A stretch of DNA of 33,216 nucleotides from Aquifex sp. GTDB taxonomy: Bacteria > Aquificota > Aquificia > Aquificales > Aquificaceae. The notes under the pieces were generated by a model, which saw only the letters and a program-made list of their open reading frames with translations, was not told the DNA's origin and made no database searches. The DNA lies in NCBI GenBank assembly GCA_003978875.1, contig QNXQ01000143.1, positions 1-33,216 of the forward strand, read 5' to 3'. Below are positions 1-7,306 of the stretch, piece by piece. The position numbers and the translations under genes were made by a program. Position 1 is the first letter of the stretch; each line of letters opens with the position of its first letter.

Positions 1-131
1 TAAGAGTTGTTGAGAAAAAGAAAAGTAAAAAAAGTGTAGAGGTTGATTTCAAAGATAAAAACGTATACCTCAGAGTTTTCGATAAAAAGGGAAATATTTT
101 TGAAGAATTTAAGTCAAAAGAGACATTTTAG
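1..131 (+). CDS. C-terminal end of an unrecognised protein (partial)
   Basis: The plus-strand frame beginning at base 3 is open from the window edge to a TAG at 129-131, giving 42 residues rich in Lys, Glu, Val and Phe that end in KSKETF. The composition is typical of the neighbouring real genes. The start lies outside the window, so the family cannot be judged. It converges with cfiA, whose end is 192 bases away. Confidence 0.55.
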   Translation, partial: RVVEKKKSKKSVEVDFKDKNVYLRVFDKKGNIFEEFKSKETF

Positions 132-287
132 TAATTATTCCCTCAATTATTTTCCCCATATTTTTCTTTCATTAGTATAGTTATTGGTTAAAACTATAAT
201 TTCCTCCGGATATCCTAAAAGATTCCTTCATCTAATTTAAAAAACTAAAAATAAAAACTAAAAATAAAGAATGATTAAAGATAGAGA

Positions 288-309
288 TCCTCCCCACGGA
301 GGGGGAGGA
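288..309 (-). terminator. Hairpin terminator after cfiA
   Basis: A perfect 8-bp GC-rich inverted repeat (TCCTCCCC at 288-295, GGGGAGGA at 302-309) encloses a 6-base loop, 14 bases beyond the cfiA stop. On the minus strand it is followed by a pyrimidine- and T-rich stretch, not by a perfect T run. It is the most obvious intrinsic-terminator-like hairpin I saw in the window and fits the end of the long minus-strand run icd...cfiA. Confidence 0.65.
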
Positions 310-322
310 ACAATCCAGATAA

Positions 323-2290
323 TTACTGATAACTGTTGTCTTCCTTGTGAGGAACAATTCTCATTATTGCTTGGTCGGGATTTACCTGGTCTCCAGGTTT
401 TGCAAATATCTTCTTGACTATTCCGTCTATCGGGGCGTGTACTTCGTTTTCCATCTTCATCGCTTCAACGGTAGCAACAGTTTGTCCCTGCTGAACGGGT
501 TCTCCCTCTTTTACGAGTATTTTTACCACCTTTCCGGGCATAGGAGGAGTAACATCTCCTTCTTCAGTAGCTTTCGGAATACCTCCTTCTTCTTCCGCGG
601 TTTGAACGGTTTGAGCTCCGCCTCCTTGAGGAATTGCTTCTTTGAAAGGCTTGAGCTGTATTTCTTCCAGTTTGTTGTTAATTCTCACGTAATACTTTCT
701 GGGTTTTCCTGCTTCCGCATCTACGGATACACCTTCTATCTTTACTTTGAACTTTTCACCGTGGTAAGTGATTTCAAATTCTATAGGTGCAGCACCGGGT
801 ACCTCTCCGGGCTTGGTCTCCGCAACTTCGGGGAGTTCTGCATCCACGGGTTCCGGATGGAGTTCTCCCTTCTCTCTGAGTTCAAAGAACTCTTTGGCTT
901 GCATCGGGAAGAGTATGTAAAGCAGGATTTCTTCATCCGAAGGTTCTCTTCCAAAAAGCTCTTGAAGCTCTTTCTTTGCCTTTTCCCACTCTTGAGGATC
1001 TGCGTAATCTGCAGCTCTTGTGGAGAAGTCTGGTTCTTTTCCTGGACCGAGAATCTTTTCCACAAGTTCCTTAGATAGAGGTCCCGGTGGCTTTCCGTAC
1101 TTTCCTTCTACGTATTCTCTAACTTCCTTAGTGATTACTTTGTATCTTTCTCCTGTAATTACATTGAGAACCGCTTGAACACCTACTATTTGGGAAGAAG
1201 GTGTTAGGAGCGGTGGATATCCAAGGTCTTTCTCAACTCTTGGAACTTCTTCAAGAGCTTCTTCTATCTTATCGAGGGCATTAGCTTCCATAAGTTGTGC
1301 AACCATGTTGGATATCATTCCGCCGGGTATCTTGTGTATGAGAACTTTTGCGTTAACACCTGCATATTCGGTTTCGTACTTCTTATATTTCTTCTTAATC
1401 TTCTTAGCTATTTCCGCAGCTTCAGATACCTTTTGGAGGTCTAATCCTGTATCAAAGGGTGTTCCTTCAAGCGCCGCTATTATTGTCTCGGTTGCAGGGT
1501 GAGATGAACCGAATGCTAATGGGGATAGAACTGTATCTAGCATATCAACTCCTGCGAGAACCGCCATTATGTGGTTCATGGTAGCCATTCCGCTCATGTC
1601 GTGGTTGTGGAGAAGAACGGGAATTTTTCCTCCGGTAACTTCCTTTATTCCCTTGATTATTTGGTAGCATTCGAAGGGTTGCATTATTCCCGTTGCATCT
1701 TTGAAGGATATCCAATCGGGTTCAAGCTCTGCCAGTTCTTCCGCATATCTCATCCAGAGTTCATAGGTGTGGATGGGACTCCTTGTATAGGAAATTTCCG
1801 CGTGAACCTCTCCGCCGAACTCTTTTATAGCCTTTACCGCGGTTTCTATGTTTCTGTTGTCGTTCAAGGAGTCAAAAACTCTGAATACTGTAATTCCGTT
1901 CTCTATAGCCTTTTCAACGAATTTTTTAACGGTATAGTCACTTCTGGGTTTGTATCCTACTATGTTCTGTCCCCTGAAGAGCATCTGGAGTTTGGTATTG
2001 GGCATTACCTCTTTTATTCTTCTTAGTCTTTCCCAGGGATCTTCTTTGAGGTATCTCAGACAAACGTCGTAGGTTGCCCCTCCCCAAACCTCTACGGCAT
2101 AAAATCCACATTTGTCAAGGGCTTCACATAAAGGTAAAAGGTCATCGGTTCTCACACGGGTTGCCAGCTTACACTGTTGTCCATCTCTCGGAGTAAGGTC
2201 GGTAATTAAAATCTTCTTTTTAAAACCTTTATTTTTTACTTCCTTAAGTTTTTCCCTAATCTCCTCTATAACTTCCGGATTTACCACCAT
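323..2290 (-). CDS. cfiA: 2-oxoglutarate carboxylase large subunit (CfiA); carboxyltransferase plus biotin carrier
   Basis: This 655-residue protein transfers carboxylate from carboxybiotin to a 2-oxoacid. The N-terminal carboxyltransferase barrel begins DLTPRDGQQ (31-39), has the carbamylated-lysine segment WISFKDATG (Lys197) and the metal histidines LLHNHD (228 and 230). A PYC/OadA conserved region follows. The C-terminal biotinyl domain carries AMKMEN with biotin Lys612. Oxaloacetate decarboxylase alpha and pyruvate carboxylase B have the same architecture, so homology alone does not fix the substrate. In Hydrogenobacter thermophilus the homologous pair makes oxalosuccinate from 2-oxoglutarate, and the nearby icd supports that here. 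The biotin carboxylase CfiB is encoded 48 bases upstream. An AGGAGGTG site precedes the ATG, and a hairpin follows the stop. Confidence 0.85.
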   Translation of the reverse strand: MVVNPEVIEEIREKLKEVKNKGFKKKILITDLTPRDGQQCKLATRVRTDDLLPLCEALDKCGFYAVEVWGGATYDVCLRYLKEDPWERLRRIKEVMPNTKLQMLFRGQNIVGYKPRSDYTVKKFVEKAIENGITVFRVFDSLNDNRNIETAVKAIKEFGGEVHAEISYTRSPIHTYELWMRYAEELAELEPDWISFKDATGIMQPFECYQIIKGIKEVTGGKIPVLLHNHDMSGMATMNHIMAVLAGVDMLDTVLSPLAFGSSHPATETIIAALEGTPFDTGLDLQKVSEAAEIAKKIKKKYKKYETEYAGVNAKVLIHKIPGGMISNMVAQLMEANALDKIEEALEEVPRVEKDLGYPPLLTPSSQIVGVQAVLNVITGERYKVITKEVREYVEGKYGKPPGPLSKELVEKILGPGKEPDFSTRAADYADPQEWEKAKKELQELFGREPSDEEILLYILFPMQAKEFFELREKGELHPEPVDAELPEVAETKPGEVPGAAPIEFEITYHGEKFKVKIEGVSVDAEAGKPRKYYVRINNKLEEIQLKPFKEAIPQGGGAQTVQTAEEEGGIPKATEEGDVTPPMPGKVVKILVKEGEPVQQGQTVATVEAMKMENEVHAPIDGIVKKIFAKPGDQVNPDQAIMRIVPHKEDNSYQ

Positions 2291-2338
2291 TTAAAACACC
2301 TCCTGAGGTATGTTTTATTTTACATATAAAACATCGTT

Positions 2339-3757
2339 TTACAACCCGTGATATGCAGCTATTGCTGCCGAAATAAATGCAACGAAATCTTCTTTATCCT
2401 TGTGTTCGGAGTATTCAAATACTTCGGGATGTTCTTCCAGGTACTTGGTGGTAAACTTACCACTTCTGAAGTCCTTATCCTTCATTATGTTTATGAGTAG
2501 AGGAATTGTGGTTTTTACTCCGGTAATTTCATAAGTTTCCAGTGCAGCTCTCATTCTATCCACAGCCTCTTCCCATGTAGGTGCCCAGGTAATAAGTTTT
2601 GCAATCATAGAGTCGTAGTAGGGAGTAACTTCAAATCCTCTTGCTGCAGCGTGTTCTACCCTTATTCCGAAACCTCCAGGAACGTAGTATCTTTCTATTA
2701 CTCCGGTAGAAGGTACGAAGTTGTTTTTGGGATCTTCGGCATTTATACGGCATTCTATAGCAAATCCGTTAAATTTCACGTCCTCCTGTTTTATGGTTAA
2801 AGGTTCACCTGCAGCTATCTTTATCTGCCACTTCACTATATCTATTCCCGTAATCATTTCGGTAACTGGGTGTTCAACTTGGATACGGGTATTCATCTCA
2901 ATGAAATAGAGGTTTCCTTCCTGGTCCGCTATAAACTCCATAGTTCCTGCGTTGTAATATCCAATTTCCTTTGCAGCTTTTGCCACTATGTTGCCGTAAT
3001 ATTCTCTTTTTTCGGGAGTGAGTATAAGAGAAGGTGCTATTTCTACGAGCTTTTGATTTCTCCTTTGTATAGAACAGTCTCTTTCTCCCAAGTGAATGAC
3101 ATTTCCGTGTTTGTCTCCGAGAACCTGATACTCTATATGTTTTGGATTTTCTATGTACTTTTCAAGGAGTAAGTCTCCGCATCCGAACGCCTTCTCTGCC
3201 TCTCTTGAAGCCTGGTCGTAGTTCTTAACGAGTTCTTCTTCGTTTCTACATATTCTTATACCTCTTCCTCCTCCTCCTGCTGTAGCCTTGAGAAGAACAG
3301 GGTAGCCTATCTCTTTAGCAAGGGCTTTTGCTTCTTCAACGCTCTTTAAAACTCCGTCGGAACCTGGAACTACGGGAACACCTGCTTTTTTCATAACTTC
3401 CTTCGAGCGGGCTTTGTCTCCCATAAGCTCTATTACTTTCCAGTGTGGACCTATAAAGGTTATTCCTGCTTCTTCACACATTTTTGCAAACTCTGCATTT
3501 TCCGCTAAGAATCCGTATCCCGGGTGTATAGCATCCGCTCCCACTTCAAGAGCTAAGTCTATAATCCTTTGCTTGTTGAGATAAGTATCTAATGGGTCCA
3601 CTCCTATCATGTAAGCTTCATCAGCAAGCTTTACATGCCTTGCGGTGCTTTCCACTTCGTTATAAATTGCAACCGTAGGTATCCCTAACTCTTTACAAGC
3701 TCTTATAATTCTTACCGCTATTTCCCCTCTGTTAGCCACTAAAACTTTATTGAACAT
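2339..3757 (-). CDS. cfiB: 2-oxoglutarate carboxylase small subunit (CfiB), biotin carboxylase
   Basis: The protein carboxylates biotin with ATP and bicarbonate. It is a complete biotin carboxylase of about 472 residues: N-terminal VLVANRGEIAVRIIRA, ATP-grasp glycine loop KATAGGGGRGIR, ERDCSIQRRNQK, and the catalytic segment EMNTRIQVEHPVTEM. Three starts are possible (TTG 3763, ATG 3760, ATG 3757). AGGAGG at 3770-3765 sits 7 bases before ATG 3757, which I chose. The upstream Uma2 gene ends at 3747, so the two overlap and are probably cotranscribed. An acetyl-CoA carboxylase AccC is the main alternative, but the pairing with CfiA and the nearby icd favours CfiB. Confidence 0.85.
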   Translation of the reverse strand: MFNKVLVANRGEIAVRIIRACKELGIPTVAIYNEVESTARHVKLADEAYMIGVDPLDTYLNKQRIIDLALEVGADAIHPGYGFLAENAEFAKMCEEAGITFIGPHWKVIELMGDKARSKEVMKKAGVPVVPGSDGVLKSVEEAKALAKEIGYPVLLKATAGGGGRGIRICRNEEELVKNYDQASREAEKAFGCGDLLLEKYIENPKHIEYQVLGDKHGNVIHLGERDCSIQRRNQKLVEIAPSLILTPEKREYYGNIVAKAAKEIGYYNAGTMEFIADQEGNLYFIEMNTRIQVEHPVTEMITGIDIVKWQIKIAAGEPLTIKQEDVKFNGFAIECRINAEDPKNNFVPSTGVIERYYVPGGFGIRVEHAAARGFEVTPYYDSMIAKLITWAPTWEEAVDRMRAALETYEITGVKTTIPLLINIMKDKDFRSGKFTTKYLEEHPEVFEYSEHKDKEDFVAFISAAIAAYHGL

Positions 3758-4349
3758 CATCAAACCTCCTTAGAGTATTTTTCAAAATTTCGTTTAAGTT
3801 AACTTTTATTTTGTCAATTACTTCAAAATCATCTTTCCAGTTCTGAACTATCCACTTTTTACCTTTCTCGGCAATCATTACTTTTTTTGGTTTTGTAAAA
3901 ATCCATATTACTTTTTCAACCCCTGCGTCTATTAGCTCCTGAGTCTTTTCAAATGCGTAATTCTCTACAGACGCATAGTCTTTTAAATCAGCTTTTGTAT
4001 CTATTTCTATGGTTACTTTCGGAGGTGTTTTAGTATACCCTCCGCTAAATTTAAACTTTTCTTTTTCAAATATAGCAATATCTAAGAGCCTGAAGCTATC
4101 TTCTGAGGTGTAAAATCCGAGTTCTCCCGTTGCAACAATGTATTTACCAAGGTCTATTTCTTTGCCTATGAGAAAGGAAATTATAAATACTAAGAATGCG
4201 TGTAAATCACTGCTACCCATTATTGCCTCCGGAGAAAGTTCTCCCTTTAAGACTTTTTCGTAATTTCGGTAATATATGGGTTTTCCCTTTACTTTTTCGT
4301 ATATGAGGGTATTAAGTAGTTGTTTTTTAGATTCTTTTAGGGAGGTCAT
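3747..4349 (-). CDS. Uma2-type (DUF820) PD-(D/E)XK nuclease-like protein, copy 4
   Basis: A 200-residue member of the four-copy family in this block. It shares the N-terminal segment KGKPIYYRNYEKVLKGELSP (21-40), then EAIMGSSDL, a candidate first acidic residue in RLLDIAIF (Asp90), and IEIDTKADL (Glu115, Asp117, Lys119), followed by EKTQELIDAGVEKVIWIFTK. The LDI and DTK elements match a PD-(D/E)XK core as known for Uma2/DUF820, whose biological role is not established. The start overlaps the stop of the upstream gene as ATGA, and the end overlaps cfiB. It is the most diverged of the four copies. Confidence 0.7.
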   Translation of the reverse strand: MTSLKESKKQLLNTLIYEKVKGKPIYYRNYEKVLKGELSPEAIMGSSDLHAFLVFIISFLIGKEIDLGKYIVATGELGFYTSEDSFRLLDIAIFEKEKFKFSGGYTKTPPKVTIEIDTKADLKDYASVENYAFEKTQELIDAGVEKVIWIFTKPKKVMIAEKGKKWIVQNWKDDFEVIDKIKVNLNEILKNTLRRFDDVQ

Positions 4350-4924
4350 TTGTAGTCCTCCAAACTTATATAATTCCTAACAGCTGATATAAAAAATTTA
4401 AATGCTTCTGGTTCTAATAATGCTGCTGTTGGAAATCCTCTTCCTCCCCAATTCCAATCACCTACTAACCTATCTACCTTTATTCCACCTGTTAGATACA
4501 CGAACATATGAAGCCTTTCCCTATTCTCTAAATCTCTTGGTAGTGGAAATTTATTTTTAGTAAAATTCACTTTAGTCGCATCTTCATCAGCATATATGGC
4601 AATCAATTGAAGCATAATAGGAGTCCACGTTTCATAACTGTATCCCCATATGTTTGTCAGTTTATATAAGGAAATGTTATTTTTTACCGAAGGTTTTAAA
4701 TCTACTACCAGCATATACTCCTCATCGGGTGGAAAATTATACATTTTTATACTTTCGTTTATTAAATCCGTCTCAGGAATATGCCAACCAGTACTTCCCC
4801 CAGCAGGGTTAATAATATTTCTCTTCTTAAGAATGTTATAAATTAAATTGTAACCTGCAAGTTTTACATTATCGTTAACAAGTATTGCATTTCCATTTTT
4901 AATCTCATAAATATAAAACCCCAT
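4346..4924 (-). CDS. Unrecognised 192-residue protein inside the Uma2 block
   Basis: I do not recognise this family. The protein has no signal peptide or obvious membrane segment. It is rich in Tyr, Trp, Asn and Ile, with aromatic-rich segments (GYSYETWTPIML; GDWNWGGRGFPTAALLEPEA near 157-176) that look like a folded enzyme or binding domain. It lies 3 bases after one Uma2 gene and shares an ATGA with the next, so it is translationally coupled within the block. Its base composition looks more A/T-rich than the flanking metabolic genes, by eye only. The start ATG at 4924 follows a GAGGAGTGAGAA-type ribosome site. Confidence 0.65.
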   Translation of the reverse strand: MGFYIYEIKNGNAILVNDNVKLAGYNLIYNILKKRNIINPAGGSTGWHIPETDLINESIKMYNFPPDEEYMLVVDLKPSVKNNISLYKLTNIWGYSYETWTPIMLQLIAIYADEDATKVNFTKNKFPLPRDLENRERLHMFVYLTGGIKVDRLVGDWNWGGRGFPTAALLEPEAFKFFISAVRNYISLEDYK

Positions 4925-4927
4925 TTC

Positions 4928-5533
4928 TCACTCCTCCCTCTTTAAAATTTCACTAATATTTAACCTTATTCCCTCCATCACCTCAAAATCATCTTTCCAG
5001 TCCTGAACTATCCATTTTTTTTCTTTTTCGGCAATCATTACCTTCTTAGTTTTGGTAAAAATCCATATTACTTTTTCTACACCTGCATCTAATAAATCCT
5101 GTGTTTTTTCATGGGCGTATTCTTCAATGCCTACATATCTTGAAAGGTCTGCCTTGGTATCCACTTCTATAACTACCTTGGGAGCTACAGGAATAAATTT
5201 GTCTTGCATGAGATAGGGTTTTACTTTCTCCTTTTCAAAAATAACTATATCCAAGTTTCTCCAAGAGCCTTTTTTGTAAGTAAATCCGAGTTCATTTGAA
5301 AGAAGTATAAATTTTTCCTCGTCAAGCTTGTTTAGCAAGAATTTAATCAAGAGTATTATTAAATAAGCCTGAATCCCGCTACTTCCCATTACAGCCTCCG
5401 GAGGTAATTCACCCTTTAGAACTCTTTTGTAGTCCCTGTAGTATATGGGCTTTCCGTTTACCTTTTCGTATGTTAGTATCTTCAGTAGTCTTCTCTTTTC
5501 TTCCTTTGAGAGTTTTCTTGCGGTAGTTACCAA
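4928..5533 (-). CDS. Uma2-type (DUF820) PD-(D/E)XK nuclease-like protein, copy 3
   Basis: A 201-residue paralogue with the block's shared layout: a basic N-terminus (ARKLSKEEKRRLLKIL), KVNGKPIYYRDYKRVLKGEL, EAVMGSSGIQAYLI, NLDIVIF (first acidic residue), VVIEVDTKADLSRY and EKTQDLLDAGVEKVIWIFTK. All candidate catalytic residues are kept. The start overlaps the previous Uma2 gene by 7 bases, and only 3 bases separate its stop from the next gene, so these genes form one transcription unit. Function is unknown beyond a nuclease-like fold. Confidence 0.72.
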   Translation of the reverse strand: MVTTARKLSKEEKRRLLKILTYEKVNGKPIYYRDYKRVLKGELPPEAVMGSSGIQAYLIILLIKFLLNKLDEEKFILLSNELGFTYKKGSWRNLDIVIFEKEKVKPYLMQDKFIPVAPKVVIEVDTKADLSRYVGIEEYAHEKTQDLLDAGVEKVIWIFTKTKKVMIAEKEKKWIVQDWKDDFEVMEGIRLNISEILKREE

Positions 5534-6144
5534 AGTCTATACCCCCTTTCTTTAAAAAGTTGTGGTATTCTAAATTTAATATTCGCCAAAACCTCAATAT
5601 CTTCATCTATGTCTTGGGTAATCCATTTCCTTCCTTGCTCCGCTATTAATATCTTTTTAGGTTTCGTTACAATCCAAATAACTTTTTTTACACCCGCATT
5701 AAGGAGTTCTTGTGTCTTTTCATACATGTAAGCTTCAAAACTTTCGTATTTTGATAAATCCGCTTTTGTGTCCACTTCTATTACAACTTCGGGAACTACC
5801 GCTGTGTATTTAGGCTGGATTGATTTTAAATTTTCTCTCTTGAATATAGCTATATCAAGAGACCTTACACTACCCTTTGAAGGCTTAAACCCTATCTCGT
5901 TAAAGAGTATCTCATACTTATTCATGTTTAGATTTTTAAGTAGGAACTCTACAATCAGTCGTATTATTAAGGATTGTAGTTCACTACTTCCCATAACGGC
6001 CTCCGGAGGTAGTTCACCCTTCAGAACCTTTCTGTAATCCCTGTAGTATATGGGTTTCCCGTTTACCTTCTCATAGGTGAGAATTTTGAGCAGTTTTCTC
6101 TTTTCTTCTTTAGAAAGTTTTTTCTTTCTAACTGTTTTAACCAT
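5527..6144 (-). CDS. Uma2-type (DUF820) PD-(D/E)XK nuclease-like protein, copy 2
   Basis: A 205-residue paralogue beginning with a basic stretch (VRKKKLSKEEKRKLLKIL). It keeps KVNGKPIYYRDYRKVLKGEL, EAVMGSSELQSLI, SLDIAIFKREN, VVIEVDTKADLSKY and EKTQELLNAGVKKVIWIVTK. Its 5' coding part at 5994-6066 matches copy 1 at 7107-7179 in about 70 of 73 bases, far closer than the rest of the two genes, which suggests recent duplication or gene conversion. It follows the OsmC gene after a 71-base gap and overlaps copy 3 by 7 bases. Confidence 0.72.
   Translation of the reverse strand: MVKTVRKKKLSKEEKRKLLKILTYEKVNGKPIYYRDYRKVLKGELPPEAVMGSSELQSLIIRLIVEFLLKNLNMNKYEILFNEIGFKPSKGSVRSLDIAIFKRENLKSIQPKYTAVVPEVVIEVDTKADLSKYESFEAYMYEKTQELLNAGVKKVIWIVTKPKKILIAEQGRKWITQDIDEDIEVLANIKFRIPQLFKERGYRLW
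5994..6066. repeat. Near-identical segment shared by Uma2 copies 1 and 2
   Basis: Bases 5994-6066 and 7107-7179 match at about 70 of 73 positions by direct reading. They encode the KVNGKPIYYRDY...VLKGELPPEAVMG part. The same stretch in copies 3 (about 5390-5465) and 4 (about 4220-4295) is recognisable but more diverged. The surrounding gene bodies differ much more, which points to localised conversion or strong local constraint. Confidence 0.7.
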
Positions 6145-6215
6145 TTTTAAGCTCCAATTTAAGAAAAATTAAGGAATAAAGTAAAAACATCGAAGAGAAA
6201 CAAAAAGCTTACATC

Positions 6216-6632
6216 CTACAGAATTTCAACTTTATACTCTATAGGAGCTATCTGATTCACCATGTAAGCTATTGAACAGGTGCCCGGATTGTAAATTACT
6301 TTGTCAAGAGCTTTTTTTACATCATCCTCAGTTACATCTCCTTTTACTTTTACAAATAGATATATCTTTGTAAAAACCTTAGGATACCTGTCCGTAATTC
6401 TTTCCGCATCCGTTTCTATCTCTATGTCTTCTACGTGTTTCCCTTCCTTGTGAAGAGCTTCATAGAGGTGTATTCCCACACATCCGGCTACAGAATGGAA
6501 TAAGAGTTCCGGAGGTCTTATTCCTCTTCCTTTACCTCCAACGTAATCTGCAGCATCAATAGGAACTTCCCTTCCTGCAGGTCCTATCCCTATAAAGTGA
6601 AAGTCTTCCTTTTGCTTAACTTTTACCTTCAT
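6216..6632 (-). CDS. OsmC/Ohr-family protein
   Basis: A 138-residue protein with the OsmC layout. The first redox cysteine is in HSVAGCVGIHLYEAL and the second in NPGTCSIAYMVNQI. Between them lies the family pattern of an acidic strand (DIEIETDAERI) and the late segment DDVKKALDKV. Members reduce organic hydroperoxides through the two cysteines, but YhfA-like members without a known substrate are equally possible. The ATG at 6632 follows AAGGAGGTG at good spacing, just after the stop of Uma2 copy 1. It is the only recognisable housekeeping-type gene inside the Uma2 block. Confidence 0.8.
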   Translation of the reverse strand: MKVKVKQKEDFHFIGIGPAGREVPIDAADYVGGKGRGIRPPELLFHSVAGCVGIHLYEALHKEGKHVEDIEIETDAERITDRYPKVFTKIYLFVKVKGDVTEDDVKKALDKVIYNPGTCSIAYMVNQIAPIEYKVEIL

Positions 6633-6645
6633 TAAAACACCTCCT

Positions 6646-7260
6646 TTAAATTTCTATTCCCTCTTCTTTTAAAAGCTTTTCCAAGTTTAATTTCACACCT
6701 TCTAAAACTTCAACATCACTAACCCAATCCTTAGTTATCCAATCTTTTTGCCTCTGGGCAATAAGAACTTTTTTAACTTTTGTTATATACCAGATTACTT
6801 TCTCAATTCCCGAATCTAATAAATCTTTTGTTTTTTCGTACATATATTCCTCAAAATTTTTATATCTAGATAGGTCCGCCTTTGTATCTATTTCAATAAC
6901 CACTATAGGTGTTTTCTTAGTATACTTATCCTGAGGTTTTAATAAATCTTTCTTCTTGTATACCGCAATGTCCAAACTCCTGAAACTTTTAGGAGCATAA
7001 ATAAATCCGAGTTCATTGGTTAAGATTATGTAATCATCGGGTAAAGTTTTAAATAAATACTTTAGTATTATCGCAATTATAACCGCCTGAAGTTCACTAC
7101 TACCCATAACGGCCTCCGGAGGTAGTTCACCCTTCAGAACCTTTTTGTAATCCCTGTAGTATATGGGCTTTCCGTTTACTTTTTCGTAGGTGAGAAGGTT
7201 CAGCAGTCTTCTTCTTTCTTCAGAAGAAAGTGCACTCTTTTCCTTTACTTTCATACCCAT
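6646..7260 (-). CDS. Uma2-type (DUF820) PD-(D/E)XK nuclease-like protein, copy 1
   Basis: A 204-residue paralogue, first of the block in transcription order, 46 bases downstream of icd. Conserved parts are KVNGKPIYYRDYKKVLKGEL, EAVMGSSELQAVI, SLDIAVYKKKD, VVIEIDTKADLSRY, EKTKDLLDSGIEKVIWYITK and KVLIAQ. All candidate acidic residues and the lysine are present. No clear ribosome site precedes the ATG at 7260, and a second in-frame ATG lies two codons later. Its 13-base gap to the OsmC gene suggests cotranscription. Confidence 0.72.
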   Translation of the reverse strand: MGMKVKEKSALSSEERRRLLNLLTYEKVNGKPIYYRDYKKVLKGELPPEAVMGSSELQAVIIAIILKYLFKTLPDDYIILTNELGFIYAPKSFRSLDIAVYKKKDLLKPQDKYTKKTPIVVIEIDTKADLSRYKNFEEYMYEKTKDLLDSGIEKVIWYITKVKKVLIAQRQKDWITKDWVSDVEVLEGVKLNLEKLLKEEGIEI

Positions 7261-7306
7261 AATTTAATTCTCGGAAAAGAAAAAATTTTTAAAAGAAAAA
7301 AGGAAA

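Noticed and set aside
240-268. A-rich short direct repeat resembling a small tandem array
   Set aside because: Two copies of a low-complexity A-tract do not form a CRISPR or meaningful repeat.
347-1078. A 243-residue open frame on the plus strand
   Set aside because: It lies entirely opposite cfiA, is extremely Phe/Ser/Tyr-rich and has no domain; it is a shadow of the well-supported gene.
3747-7260. Toxin-antitoxin or restriction-modification locus
   Set aside because: No antitoxin-like small gene, methyltransferase or helicase accompanies the Uma2 genes; defence remains only a possibility.
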